In this document: positions 44,512 to 56,201 of the stretch, piece by piece
Layout: every line of letters begins with the position of its first letter
Numbering within the stretch: the first letter of the stretch is position 1
Source: Astragalus membranaceus
Taxonomy: Eukaryota; Streptophyta; Magnoliopsida; Fabales; Fabaceae
Direction: 5' to 3'
Length of the DNA: 64,000 nt
NCBI GenBank assembly: GCA_039519185.1
Contig: CM076854.1
Location: forward strand, 148,352,997 to 148,416,996
The notes under the pieces: model-generated
What the model saw: the letters and a program-made list of their open reading frames with translations, nothing else
What the model was told of the DNA's origin: nothing
The model's database searches: none
Made by a program: the position numbers and the translations under genes

Positions 44512-46465
44512 TTCAGTTAGTTTGAGTTTCAAATTAGTATATTATTTTGAACTTTGATACTTATTGTTTAAATTTGTGTGTTAATTCCAAATTTTTAATA
44601 TCTGGTATTTTAACGTTATATTTTATTGCCAACTAACAAATATAGCTTTAATTCATATAATATATTTTTTTTGGTGCTCTCAAAATAAATGTTTAAAAAA
44701 TGTACAATTTTACTATGCCTAAAACAACAAATAGTTAATATTTTATTTAAACATTATTTTGAATCAGTTCTCTAAAATCAATTTTACGTTCTACAGTTAT
44801 TATATGAATTAAAAAGGATTTGTTTTTTAATATCAAATATAGCTAAAGAACCGATTGCTGCAACAAAGGATTCTTTTTTTTGACTCAAACAAAGGATTCA
44901 CAATAAAGCATGTGTGACACATTTGTAACACGAAAAAACAATCTATTGACAATAATAGTAATATTACTGACAAACACGTCCAAAGGATGGATTCAGAATT
45001 GTAAATAAGAGAAAACTACCTAACAAAAGTTTATGATAATTGGAAAAAGACTAAATTCAAAATTGACTTGAGTCCGTACTCAAAACATCCTTATATGGAA
45101 ATAAAATCATGACCAACATAGATATAAATTGAAAAACTGGGAATTCAAAATAGACTTAAACTCCAAACACTAAAAGTATGTTGCCAAATGGACTACTCCT
45201 TCTCAATTTTTATAATCTTTTTTGGGAGAGTTGCTGGAATTTTCTTGACACCAAAACTCTGCCCCTCTTCTTTGGGATAATTGCTACAATTATAAGCAAT
45301 CATATAAACAAAACCCTCTTATAGAAGGTATCAAACTTGTAAATCAATTCTCGTCTGATAACAGCTTGAATGCGATCCCCTGCGTATATAATGGAAAAAC
45401 ATACGTGAAAATAACTGATAAAACAAATGCTAGAGAAATATTTAATATATCATTGTTGATATACAAACTGTGCTATCCATCCTCACCATCTCCTTTGTGT
45501 AAGGAGTTTTTCACTTGTTCAGATCCTAACATCCTGTATTTGGATAACCCTAACAACAACGGTAAATGATGGGTTCCCAGGAACAATCCCAGGAAGCATG
45601 ATGTGGTTGGAGTTTATGGTTATTGTGTGCGTAGAGATAGGTATAGGGCGGATTGTTTTCAAGTAAAATGCAGATATGTGTATGCGTATGCGTATGTAAT
45701 ATATGGCAAACAAAACAGAAATGCTATTAATTTTTTGTGCCAATAACCAAAGTAATTAATGTTTAAACATGTAAATGTCTTAATGACATTGATAATAAAA
45801 TTTGAATTTTGAATTTCTGATCTTAAAAAATATGTATCATATAGGAAACTTATTAATGCAATTATTTTGAATTTCGATTTACTACATAGTAATTATGCTT
45901 ATTATACACTTATTATTTGAAATATATTATATGTTACAAAGTTCTATTAATTATAAAATGGAAATTTGAAATAGTTTTAATTTTTTTTTGGCATTTGATT
46001 ACAATGAAATAGAAAATATTTTATTATTCTCTAATTTTATATCCATAAATTTTCACATTTTTGATATTTTTATTATGAAATATCACATTCCTTAAATTTA
46101 ATTGGATAACTGAATATAGCAATATAGTAATAGTAGTTTAACTCAATTTTGAATTAGTTTTTCAAAAACAATTTTTGAACGGGCAATTTTATAGCCATTA
46201 AACCTAATAATTATGAATACCATAACTTCCTAATCTGAAGATTACATATTGAATGCCTACAGCCATTTTATGTTTTAATTATTTTTTTATTCTCATTCCA
46301 CAGATATTTGTATTTATTCAATTTGTTATAATATACGTATTTTACATCTCTCCTAGTCATTCTATTAAATGTAGTTTCCATCTCTCCATCTGATGCTATT
46401 TTTGTGGGATACTTAATACCATGTTGGTGGAATCACTCATTAATATTCGTTTTTTGTTGTTGCAG
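44512..46465. other. AT-rich DNA, no supported gene; weak exon candidate at 45366-45551
   Basis: Low-complexity and AT-rich. One frame, 45366 to a donor-like site at about 45551/45552 (AACG/GTAAATG), reads IPCVYNGKTYVKITDKTNA and later SPLCKEFFTCSDPN. I do not recognise the family. It may relate to the exon-like stretch that begins at 46466, or belong to Helitron cargo. Nothing else can be supported. Confidence 0.3.
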
Positions 46466-46501
46466 GGCTGAGGTGTACAGGTTGTGTCTATGTGGAAATG
46501 A

Positions 46502-48606
46502 TGTAACACCCCCTTTTTCTAATTATAAATAAACACGCAATTATCAGAGTCACCACGAGGGCGCTACATTTTTCACCACATAAAAACTCCAAATTGATTT
46601 AAATTAAATCCTCAAATATAGTTAATTAATCTCTAAGCAGCGGAATCATAAACTCATTTAACATCTTCAAAAATAATTAAACATTAAACCAAAACTCCAA
46701 AAATAAATAATAATAGTTCGACAACGGTAACTAAGACCCTCCCCGGTGCTACGCATCAGAGCTGACACAGACCCAACGAGAAGGAAACTACACCTAGCAA
46801 TCCTCCGCGAGTGCTAACGATCACCTGCAGCGTTGCCACATAAGAGCAACATTCCAAGCAGAAGGGGTGAGCTTAACAGAAATAATAAGTTAATGATAGC
46901 AGTATATAAGCAGCGGGTAAATCACGGGAACACAGAAAGTCAACACATCATAGCTATACCATCATATCTCGTTTCAAATCATTTCTTAAACATACCACGT
47001 GTTGTAGCATCACAGCTACCTCGAAAATCAATACACCATAGCACCACACAAGACACAAATTCCATCAGAACGGAACACTACAACACGTTACAAATATATA
47101 TGTATATGGACTATGCAACAATGCAACCCCTCCGGGCATATGCATGCGGTACCGATCTCGTAAAATAAGCCACGACGGGCTAGAGGCCGAAGCCTATACC
47201 ACCAGAAATAATCTCAAAGAGGCCGAAGCCTATACCACCCAGAAATGCATATGACAATGCGACTCATGACTCGTGCATCAATTTCACAACTCAAAGTATT
47301 TAGTTACTAAATACTACACCATCACGTCTAGTTATAAATCATTTCATAAAAACACCACGTGTTGTAGCATCACAGCTACCTCGTAATTCTCACCTGTTCA
47401 CAACATCATAGCTGCCACATTTCACACTTATGAAACAACACCTTTAAATTAGAGAAAACAGCACACTGGAATTTAAGTAAACAGCACACTTAAATTTTAG
47501 AAGGCAACACACGCACACGCACGCAACACAGCGCCCATGGCGCCCAGCGCCCCACAACACACGCACACAGCGTCCTTGGCGCCCAGCGGCTGGCGCCTGG
47601 CGCCCAACGCCCAGCAACAACCGAATACACAATGCAACATGGGCATGCCAATTTGGCTCCCTTGCACAAGGCACACCAAGCAACACACACAAACAACACG
47701 GGCACGCCATCTTTGGCGCCCACTCACCGAACACAACACACGCACACACGCACGCAGGGCTGCCAATTCTGGCGCCCTGCTCAAGCATCACGCAACACGG
47801 CGCCTTTGGCGCCCAGCGCCTGGCACCTGGCGCCCAGCGCCCAGCAACAACAGCACACATAATTCACATTCCAAGCATTACAATCTCGTCTCCAATTTAA
47901 TTATGCCATTACACAACACCTAACCCCTTTCAATCCTATTACCACATTTCTCAATTTATTCTCAATCTCATTGTATCATTCAAACAATCATAATCATACA
48001 AAATTAATCACCACATATGTCTCAATACTCAATTAAAATTATATCACACCATAACTCGTACCTCAACCACTCAATCACATGCTCTCATCACCATACAACA
48101 TGAATTCGACTCCAACTCTCATAGAATCACCCAAATCAAGATTCAATTTATCAACTTATATAATAATCCCATCACAATTCAATCCACAAACCCTAACTAC
48201 CCATACACCCCATCATAACCCATTATAAATGTTAAAACCCACCCTTACCTCGAATGCGTAAGCTCCTAGCACGAAGAAGATGGTCACGCACGAAAACACC
48301 GCAACACAAACGATCTCCTCTTCACGAAAAAGTTGCGAAATCCCTCTCCTCCCTCGCGTCGCCGTTTCTCTCTTCTCACTCTCTCTAATTCGTTTCTTTT
48401 CTCCACAATGAAAGGCGTGAGAGGGTTTTTCCTAACCCCTGTGTTTAAGCTGTGGGACTTTCACGCACTGGGCTCACAGTTACACCCCCACTGCTACTCG
48501 CTCCCACTCTTGCCCAAAATATAACATTTCCCTCTCTATTTAATTGAATCACGCCTCAAATTGAAACTAATAATTCAGTTAATTAAATTATTTTCGGGGT
48601 GTTACA
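46502..48606 (-). repeat. 3' LTR of F
   Basis: 2105 bp. It holds a GGCGCC cluster at about 47525-47850 and duplicated phrases GAGGCCGAAGCCTATACCACC and CACCACGTGTTGTAGCATCA in direct repeat. It lacks the fourfold 16-bp array of the other LTR. Confidence 0.92.
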
Positions 48607-48614
48607 ACCCTCCC

Positions 48615-51548
48615 CTACTTAGAATTTTTCGCCCTCGAAAACATACCTGGTTCAAACAGCTCCGGGTATGACTCGTGCATTTTACTCTCCAACTCCCAAG
48701 TCATGCTCTCGCCAGCAGCTCCTGACCAGATAACTTTTACCAGGTTGATCTCCTTACCCCGCAAGGTCTTCACTTCACGATCCTCAATTCGCATAGGCAC
48801 TGTCTCCACAGTGAGATTATCCCGCACCTCCACATCATCCATACTAATCACATGAGACGGGTCTGGAATATACTTTCGGAGTTGCGACACGTGAAACACG
48901 TCATGCAAGTTCGAAAGATTAGGCGGCAAAGCCACCCTATAAGCAACACTTCCAACTCTCTCAGTGATCTGATACGGCCCGATGAAACGAGGAGTCAACT
49001 TCTTCGATTTCAGCGCACGCCCAACACCAGTCATAGGCGTGACCCTCAAAAACACATGGTCACCAGCTTGGAATTCTAAATCTTTCCTCCTCTTATCATG
49101 ATAACTTTTCTGTCTGCTCTGCGACGCTTTCATCTTTTCACGAATCATTTTCACCTTCTCCGTAGTTTCTCGAACAACTTCGGGCCCAAGGACAATACTC
49201 TCTCCAGACTCATGCCAACACAACGGAGTCCTACACCTCCGACCATACAACGCCTCGAAAGGAGCCATCCCTATACTAGAATGGTAACTATTGTTGTAAG
49301 TAAACTCGATCAACGGAAGATGAGTATCCCACGCACCTCCCTGCTCTAGAACACGAGACCTCAATAAATCTTCCAACGACTGAATGGTCCTCTCTGTTTG
49401 TCCATCAGTCTGAGGATGATAAGCTGAACTCAACCTCAATTTAGACCCCAATGCCTCTTGCAAGCTCTTCCAGAAATCAGAAGTGAATCTAGGGTCTCTA
49501 TCAGACACTATACACATCGGAACACCATGCAGCTTCACAATCACCTGGATATAGATCTCAGCCAACCTCGACACCGGATACGTGATATTGATAGAAATGA
49601 AGTGAGCAGACTTCGTCAATCTGTCCACAATCACCCAAATTGAATCATGTCCCTTCACCGTATTAGGCAACCCAGTAACAAAATCCATAGATATGCTATC
49701 CCATTTCCACTCTGGGATCTCCAATGGCCGCATCAACCCTGCAGGCTTCTGATGCTCAACCTTCGACTTCTGACAAGTCAAGCATGAGTATACAAACTGA
49801 GCGACGTCACGTTTCATACCAGGCCACCAAAACAACCGTTTCAAATCTTGATACATTTTTGTAGCCCCCGAATGAATACTCAACTTGCTTCTATGACCTT
49901 CTTCTAAAATTGCCCTTCTCATCTCTTCGTCCTCAGGAACGCAAACTCTTCCACGGTATCTTAACACATTCTGCGCATCCAACTCAAAGTCCTTACTCTC
50001 GGATTGACCAATCCCAACTATTAGCTCGACTAGCTTAACATCTAACTGCTGGGCTTCTCGGATACTAGTCATGAACTCATTATCAATTTTCAACATCCCC
50101 AACCTGACACTCTGAGGAGTCACCTCACAAACCAGACTCATATCTCTGAATTGCTCAATTAGCTCAAGTTCTCTAACCATCAGCGCCGACATATGCAAAG
50201 TCTTCCGACTCAAGGCATCAGCAACGACATTAGCCTTTCCTGGGTGATAGTTCAAACTGAAGTCATAATCCTTCAACAACTCCAACCACCTACGCTGTCT
50301 CATATTCAACTCTTTCTGATCGAACAGATACTGCAAACCCTTATGATCACTGAACACCTCAAACCTCGATCCATACAAATAATGTCTCCAAATTTTCAAC
50401 GCGAACACCACTGCTGCAAGTTCCAAATCATGAGTAGGGTAGTTCTTCTCATGGGTCCTCAACTGTCTAGACGCATAAGCTACTACCTTACCATCTTGCA
50501 TCAGCACACCTCCCAAACCCATCTTGGAAGCATCACAATACACCACAAACGGTTGATCCGGAACAGGCAAAACCAAAACAGGAGATGTTGTCAACTTCTT
50601 CTTCAACTCATTGAAGCTCTCTTCACACCGGGCATCCCACACAAAAGCTTTACCCTTGCAAGTCAACTGAGTCAACGGCAATGCTAACTTAGAGAAACCC
50701 TCTATAAACCTCCTGTAATACCCAGCCAACCCCAAAAAGCTTCTGATCTCAGTCACTGACTTCAGAGACTCCCACTGTAACACGGCCTCAACTTTCGATG
50801 GATCCACCGCGATTCCATCACCTGAAATAATATGACCCAGAAAACTAACCTCTTGCAACCAGAACTCACATTTAGACAATTTAGCATATAACTTTCGGTC
50901 CCTCAGAATTTCCAAAACCAACCTCAGATGTTCTGCATGTTCCTCCTCTGACTTAGAATAGACCAAGATATCGTCTATAAACACCACCACGAACAGATCC
51001 AGATACTCATGGAAAATACGGTTCATGTACTCCATAAATACTCCCGGTGCATTGGTCACACCGAAAGGCATCACAGAATACTCATAATGCCCATAACGGG
51101 TCCTGAAAGCTGTCTTCTGAATATCTTCGTCTTTCACCTTTATCTGGTGATAACCCGATCTCAAATCTATTTTACTGAACACCTGGGCACCCACCAACTG
51201 GTCCATCAAATCGTCAATCCTCGGGAGCGGATACTTGTTTTTGATCGTCACTTTTTTCAACTGCCGATAGTCTACGCACAGTCTCATACTACCATCTTTC
51301 TTCTTTACCAACAATACTGGAGCTCCCCACGGCGACACACTCGGCCTCACAAATTTCTTCTCGAGTAGATCCTCAAGCTGTTTCTTTAGTTCAGACAACT
51401 CAGATGCAGACATTCTATAAGGTGCCATAGACACAGGTCTAGTACCCGGTACAAGATCAATGGAGAACTCCACCTCTATCTGGTGGTACATCGGGGATTT
51501 CGTCAGGAAAAACTTCAGGAAAATCTCGCACCACTGCCAACTCACCAA
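48615..51548 (-). CDS. F pol: RT, RNase H, integrase, chromodomain
   Basis: 977-codon frame; the first ~25 codons are out-of-frame overlap with the upstream gag-protease frame. RT occupies about residues 50-230, with LLVKKKDGSMRLCVDYRQL, SVMPFGVTNAP and the active site VVVFIDDILVYSKS (DD near 192-193). RNase H is around 325-440 (FVVYCDASKMGLGGVLMQ, DHKGLQYLFDQKELNMRQRR). The integrase zinc finger (H-H in GHRSKLSIHSG, C-C in CLTCQKSK) is near 560-600. The core has D in ISMDFVTGLP, D in IVSDRDPRFTSDFW and E in DGQTERTIQSLEDLL. The C-terminus (LVKVIWSGAAGESMTWELE) is the chromodomain-like motif of Tekay elements, thought to direct insertion to silent chromatin. All catalytic residues that I can check are present. 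Confidence 0.93.
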   Translation of the reverse strand: MVSWQWCEIFLKFFLTKSPMYHQIEVEFSIDLVPGTRPVSMAPYRMSASELSELKKQLEDLLEKKFVRPSVSPWGAPVLLVKKKDGSMRLCVDYRQLKKVTIKNKYPLPRIDDLMDQLVGAQVFSKIDLRSGYHQIKVKDEDIQKTAFRTRYGHYEYSVMPFGVTNAPGVFMEYMNRIFHEYLDLFVVVFIDDILVYSKSEEEHAEHLRLVLEILRDRKLYAKLSKCEFWLQEVSFLGHIISGDGIAVDPSKVEAVLQWESLKSVTEIRSFLGLAGYYRRFIEGFSKLALPLTQLTCKGKAFVWDARCEESFNELKKKLTTSPVLVLPVPDQPFVVYCDASKMGLGGVLMQDGKVVAYASRQLRTHEKNYPTHDLELAAVVFALKIWRHYLYGSRFEVFSDHKGLQYLFDQKELNMRQRRWLELLKDYDFSLNYHPGKANVVADALSRKTLHMSALMVRELELIEQFRDMSLVCEVTPQSVRLGMLKIDNEFMTSIREAQQLDVKLVELIVGIGQSESKDFELDAQNVLRYRGRVCVPEDEEMRRAILEEGHRSKLSIHSGATKMYQDLKRLFWWPGMKRDVAQFVYSCLTCQKSKVEHQKPAGLMRPLEIPEWKWDSISMDFVTGLPNTVKGHDSIWVIVDRLTKSAHFISINITYPVSRLAEIYIQVIVKLHGVPMCIVSDRDPRFTSDFWKSLQEALGSKLRLSSAYHPQTDGQTERTIQSLEDLLRSRVLEQGGAWDTHLPLIEFTYNNSYHSSIGMAPFEALYGRRCRTPLCWHESGESIVLGPEVVRETTEKVKMIREKMKASQSRQKSYHDKRRKDLEFQAGDHVFLRVTPMTGVGRALKSKKLTPRFIGPYQITERVGSVAYRVALPPNLSNLHDVFHVSQLRKYIPDPSHVISMDDVEVRDNLTVETVPMRIEDREVKTLRGKEINLVKVIWSGAAGESMTWELESKMHESYPELFEPGMFSRAKNSK

Positions 51549-52989
51549 TTTTCGCCTGACTCTCAGAAGACATTGACGCTAACAGTGAAAACAATTGAAC
51601 CCCTTCCTTCATCACCCTCCGTAACTGACCAGCAGGCAGCAAACTAGATTCATCCTCCTCAGGAGAAGAGAAACTCACAGACCTCTCACTACAGTTGATA
51701 TGGACACAGTTATCAACTAACCAGTTCATACCCAGAATAATATCCATCCCATCCAACGACAAGCAAATTAAATCAACAATAAAATCTTTGCCGAAAATCG
51801 ACAAAGGGCATTTAGCACAAACAAGAGAGGTAGTTACTGAACCCTTCGCCGGAGTACCAATAACCATCTCCCTCAACATAGAAGATACAGAAAGACCCAA
51901 TCTATCAACACATGCGGCAGCAATAAAACAATGGGTGGCACTAGTATCAATAATAGCAATGAGAGGAGAATTATTGATGTAACACGTACCTCTAATCTCA
52001 TTTACCACATCTGACCCCGCTAGAGCAAACACCTTTCCAGTAGACCTTTCTTTCTTCGGTTTCGGACACTGAGCACTGATGTGTCCTCCCTCACCGCAGT
52101 TGAAACAAAGTGCATCCTTACGATCACAGTTAGTTGCCATATGACCCTCTTTCCCACATTTGTAGCACCTTTTTACATCACCCGGACAGTCTGGACGCTT
52201 ATGACCAGCCTTCCCACACTTATAACATACCACACTAGCAGCAGCATCTCCCCCACTTGGTCTCTTGCCCCCTGCAGCTCTCTGATTACCCTTACCCGTT
52301 GGAACCTCATACGGCTTCCCGCGACCCGGGAAACTCTTCTGCTTTTCTCTTATAACTCTAGAATGAGCATTACTGTCTTCTTCGAAGATTCTGCAACTAT
52401 CCACCAACTCAGAGAACACCCGAATTTTCTGGTACCCTATCGCTTTCTTAACATCCGCTCGCAACCCATTCTCAAACTTAATGCATTTTGAGAATTCAGA
52501 ATCAGCATTAGTATAATGGGGGTAAAACTTAGCCAATTCAGTGAACTTGGCAGCATACTCTGTTACCGACATGTTTCCTTGCTTCAGCTCAAGGAATTCT
52601 ATCTCCTTCTTTCCCCTGACATCTTCCGGAAAGTACCTCCTCAAAAATTCTCTACGGAATACAGCCCAAGTTATTTCTTCATTAGCAGTTTCTAGCCTTT
52701 GCCTAACCTCCATCCACCAATCATCAGCTTCTTCTGCCAGGGTGTGCGTACCATACCTGACCTTCTGAGCATCATTGCAGTCCATGACACGAAAAATTCT
52801 TTCAATTTCTTTCACCCATGCCAAAGCTCCATCAGGATCATACCGACCCTTGAAGGTGGGCGGATTCTCCCTCTGAAACGTGGCTAAACTGCGAGTTCCA
52901 GCATTTTCACCAACATTTGGCTGGTTCCCAATAGCCTGAGCCATAGCTTGCAGAGCAGCAGCAAGAGCAGCATCGTTTCTCCCAGCCAT
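51457..52989 (-). CDS. F gag-protease
   Basis: 510 codons from ATG 52989 (MAGRNDAALAAALQAMAQAI). The Gag core is at about residues 38-190 (FQRENPPTFKGRYDPDGALA, EEADDWWMEVRQRLE, ELKQGNMSVTEYAAKF). Three CCHC zinc knuckles lie near 255-268, 275-288 and 295-308. The protease has its active site near 348-350 reading DTS in IIDTSATHCFIAA, where E has DTG. After PEVFPDEIPDVPPD the frame is lost: two bases appear to be missing compared with E, so it ends in a short unrelated tail while pol continues in the next frame. Tekay elements normally have one continuous gag-pol frame, so this is a lesion, not a programmed shift, as far as I can judge. Confidence 0.92.
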   Translation of the reverse strand: MAGRNDAALAAALQAMAQAIGNQPNVGENAGTRSLATFQRENPPTFKGRYDPDGALAWVKEIERIFRVMDCNDAQKVRYGTHTLAEEADDWWMEVRQRLETANEEITWAVFRREFLRRYFPEDVRGKKEIEFLELKQGNMSVTEYAAKFTELAKFYPHYTNADSEFSKCIKFENGLRADVKKAIGYQKIRVFSELVDSCRIFEEDSNAHSRVIREKQKSFPGRGKPYEVPTGKGNQRAAGGKRPSGGDAAASVVCYKCGKAGHKRPDCPGDVKRCYKCGKEGHMATNCDRKDALCFNCGEGGHISAQCPKPKKERSTGKVFALAGSDVVNEIRGTCYINNSPLIAIIDTSATHCFIAAACVDRLGLSVSSMLREMVIGTPAKGSVTTSLVCAKCPLSIFGKDFIVDLICLSLDGMDIILGMNWLVDNCVHINCSERSVSFSSPEEDESSLLPAGQLRRVMKEGVQLFSLLASMSSESQAKIGELAVVRDFPEVFPDEIPDVPPDRGGVLH

Positions 52990-53111
52990 TTCAAATTATC
53001 ACTGCAGCACAAACAAAAATTTAGAACTAATCTAACAATTTCTTAATTGTCATAAGACACTATGACAGGACAACATTGACCGAACAGACCGAACTGCTCT
53101 GATACCACTAA

Positions 53112-55270
53112 TGTAACACCCCCCTTTTTTCTAATTATAAATAAACACGCAATTATCAGAGTCACCACGAGGGCGCTACATTTTTCACCACATAAAAACT
53201 CCAAATTGATTTAAATTAAATCCTCAAATATAGTTAATTAATCTCTAAGCAGCGGAATCATAAACTCATTTAACATCTTCAAAAATAATTAAACATTAAA
53301 CCAAAACTCCAAAAATAAATAATAATAGTTCGACAACGGTAACTAAGACCCTCCCCGGTGCTACGCATCAGAGCTGACACAGACCCAACGAGAAGGAAAC
53401 TACACCTAGCAATCCTCCGCGAGTGCTAACGATCACCTGCAACGTTGCCACATAAGAGCAACATTCCAAGCAGAAAGGGTGAGCTTAACAGAAATAATAA
53501 GTTAATGATAGCAGTATATAAGCAGCGGGTAAATCACGGGAACACAGAAAGTCAACACATCATAGCTATACCATCATATCTCGTTACAAATCATTTCTTA
53601 AACATACCACGTGTTGTAGCATCACAGCTACCTCGAAAATCAATACACTATAGCACCACATAAGACACAAATTCCATCAGAACGGAACACTACAACACGT
53701 TACAAATATATATGTATATGGACTATGCAACAATGCAACCCCTCCGGGCATATGCATGCGGTACCGATCTCGTAAAAATAAGCCACGACGGGCAAGAGGC
53801 CGAAGCCTATACCACCAGAAATAATCTCAAAGAGGCCGAAGCCTATACCACCCAGAAATGCATATGACAATGCGACTCATGACTCATGCATCAATTTCAC
53901 AACTCAAAAGTATTTAGTTACTAAATACTACACCATCACGTCTAGTTATAAATCATTTCTTAAAAACACCACGTGTTGTAGCATCACAGCTACCTCGTAA
54001 TTCTCACCTGTTCACAACATCATAGCTGCCACATTTCACACTTATGAAACAACACCTTTAAATTAGAGAAAACAGCACACTGGAATTTAAGTAAACAACA
54101 CACTTAAATTTTAGAAGGCAACCCACGCACACGCACGCAACACAGCGCCCATGGCGCCTGGCGCCTGGCGCCCAGCGCCCCACAACACACGCACACACGC
54201 ACACAGCGCCCTTGGCGCCCAGCGCCCAGCAACAACCGAATACACAATGCAACATGGGCATGCCAATTTGGCTCCCTTGCACAAGGCACACCAAGCAACA
54301 CACACAAACAACACGGGCACGCCAACTTTGGCGCCCATTCACCGAACACAACACACGCACGCAGGGCTGCCAATTCTGGCGCCCGGCTCAAGCATCACGC
54401 AACACGGCGCCTATGGCGCCCAGCGCCTATGGCGCCCAGCGCCTATGGCGCCCAGCGCCTATGGCGCCCAGCGCCCAGCAACAACAGCACACATAACACA
54501 CCATAATTCACATTCCAAGCATTACAATCTCGTCTCCAATTTAATTATGCCATTACACAACACCTAACCCCTTTCAATCGTATTACCACATTTCTCAATT
54601 TTTTCTCAATCTCATTGTATCATTCAAACAATCATAATCATACAAAATTAATCACCACATATGTCTCAATACTCAATTAAAATTATATCACACCATAACT
54701 CGTACCTCAACCACTCAATCACATGCTCTCATCACCATACAACATGAATTCGACTCCAACTCTCATAGAATCACCCAAATCAAGATTCAATTTATCAACT
54801 TATATAATAATCCCATCACAATTCAATCCACAAACCCTAACTACCCATACACCCCATCATAACCCATTATAAATGTTAAAACCCACCCTTACCTCGAATG
54901 CGTAAGCTCCTAGCACGAAGAAGATGGTCACGCACGAAAACACTGCAACACGAACGATCTCCTCTTCACGAAAAAGTTGCGAAATCCCTCTCCTCTTCCT
55001 CTCCTCCCTCGCGTCGCCGTTTCTCTCTTCTCACTCTCTCTGATTCGTTTCTTTTCTCCACAATGAAAGGCGTGAGAGGGTTTTTCCTAACCCCTGGGTT
55101 TAAGCTGTGGGCCTTTCACGCACTGGGCTCACAATTACACCCCCACTGCTACTCGCTCCCACTCCTGCACAAAATATAACATTTCCCTCTCTATTTAATT
55201 GAATCACGCCTCAAATTGAAATTAATAATTCAGTTAATTAAATTAATTAAATTATTTTCGGGGTGTTACA
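53112..55270 (-). repeat. 5' LTR of F
   Basis: 2159 bp, about 54 bp longer than its partner. Most of the difference lies in the GGCGCC block (54140-54480) and in a few short duplications such as TCCTCTTCCTC near 54990 and AATTAAATTAATTAAATT near 55235. Confidence 0.92.
54411..54474. repeat. 16-bp x 4 array in the F 5' LTR
   Basis: Four perfect head-to-tail copies of CTATGGCGCCCAGCGC, starting at 54411, 54427, 54443 and 54459. The other LTR of the same element has only one related unit (with TTTGG), so the array changed length during or after the last reverse transcription. Confidence 0.9.
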
Positions 55271-55354
55271 AATGACATCATCAATGATGTCATTATTTTG
55301 TGTGATTACATGGAGAGTCCATGTGGACTATTCATGGTTGAGTATACTAGATAA

Positions 55355-55358
<4 letters not shown>

Positions 55359-55402
<44 letters not shown>

Positions 55403-56193
55403 CATTTATATCCAAAAAATTTAGTAATAGACATTTTCATTTCTTTTGAGAAATTATGAGGATCTCTACTCTGCTGGACACCCATTTGTTTTATAAACTA
55501 TGCAAATAGTTTAATTAGTGTACACATTTTGCTGTAAAATGTATTACACCATCAACAAAAAAAATTCATAGTATGAGTGACTTTCAAGCTAGTTTGGAGT
55601 AAATCACACCATTTCTATAACACGTCGTTTTGTGATTGACCGGCATCGTAAAAACTCTCTTGTACAACAAAGAAATAAATAAATTAAATCCATGGTGCAA
55701 ATTGTAAATTTGAAAAATACTTGAGAAATACCTTTCTTTTTTTTTTCTCAAAAAAAAAACAACAACGTGTGGGCATTGTACCATAAACGCAGCGAATGGG
55801 CCATTAGTTAGTGTAAAGCTCAATTAGACATGAGGAACAGGTGAAAGAATATTATGGACCTATGTGAATTATCCCTAGTCAAATTCTTAACAATAGGGTA
55901 ATATTACAGCCACCTCTTAATTTTGAAGCACGCCTCCCATTACATGAAAACCCTAAAGTACCTTTACTAAGAATTAACAAATTCTTCCTCCCTCTCTTTT
56001 AACATAAATAAACTTACCGTATAATATTTTGTAAAATACCATATTGTAAATAGCGTATTTATGATAGAGAGTATTTTACAACATTATACTGAAAGTAGTT
56101 ATTTATGATATGGTGTTGTAAAACACTCTCTACTATACTACTTATGGTATGTTGTTTGTAAATGACGATATCGCAAATAATTGTCTAGATTCG
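55359..56193. other. intergenic DNA; (AT)n at 55359-55399
   Basis: No gene seen. A 41-bp (AT)n microsatellite opens the stretch. At 56030-56180 related phrases such as TTATGATAGAGAGTATTTTACAA and its near complement recur, a small imperfect palindrome of unknown origin. Confidence 0.4.
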
Positions 56194-56201
56194 GTTGTAG
56201 G

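Larger units (their letters stand above)
46502..55270 (-). mobile_element. Element F: nearly intact Tekay-type chromovirus
   Basis: 8769 bp, bounded by TSD AATGA (46497-46501 and 55271-55275). LTRs are at 46502-48606 (3') and 53112-55270 (5'), TGTAACACCCC to GGGGTGTTACA, almost identical over 2 kb. The PBS is TTAG then TGGTATCAGAGC on the minus strand (about 53096-53111), for initiator tRNA-Met. The polypurine tract AAGTAGGGGAGGG lies next to 48607. Two overlapping frames encode gag-protease and RT-RNase H-integrase-chromodomain. Near-identical LTRs point to a very recent insertion. It is a single lesion away from an uninterrupted polyprotein frame, and its protease carries an odd residue. 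Confidence 0.95.
46466..55354 (+). other. exon-like open stretch split by element F
   Basis: A pyrimidine-rich tract with TTGTTGTTGCAG ends at 46465, a good 3' splice site. If the F insertion and one TSD copy are ignored, the sequence on both sides is open in frame for 37 codons (AEVYRLCLCGND before and across the break, CDYMESPCGLFMVEY after it) to TAA at 55352-55354. Another frame is also open across the break, so this is not proof of coding. Read as: F may have hit a gene or gene fragment. Confidence 0.3.

Noticed and set aside
45366..45569. Small ORF with IPCVYNGKTYVKITDK
   Set aside because: As a stand-alone gene it has no recognisable family or signal peptide; kept only as a weak exon candidate.
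51457..51548. Programmed frameshift between gag-protease and pol in F
   Set aside because: Relative E reads straight through this region in one frame and F simply lacks two bases there; no slippery sequence or pseudoknot was evident, so a mutation is more likely.
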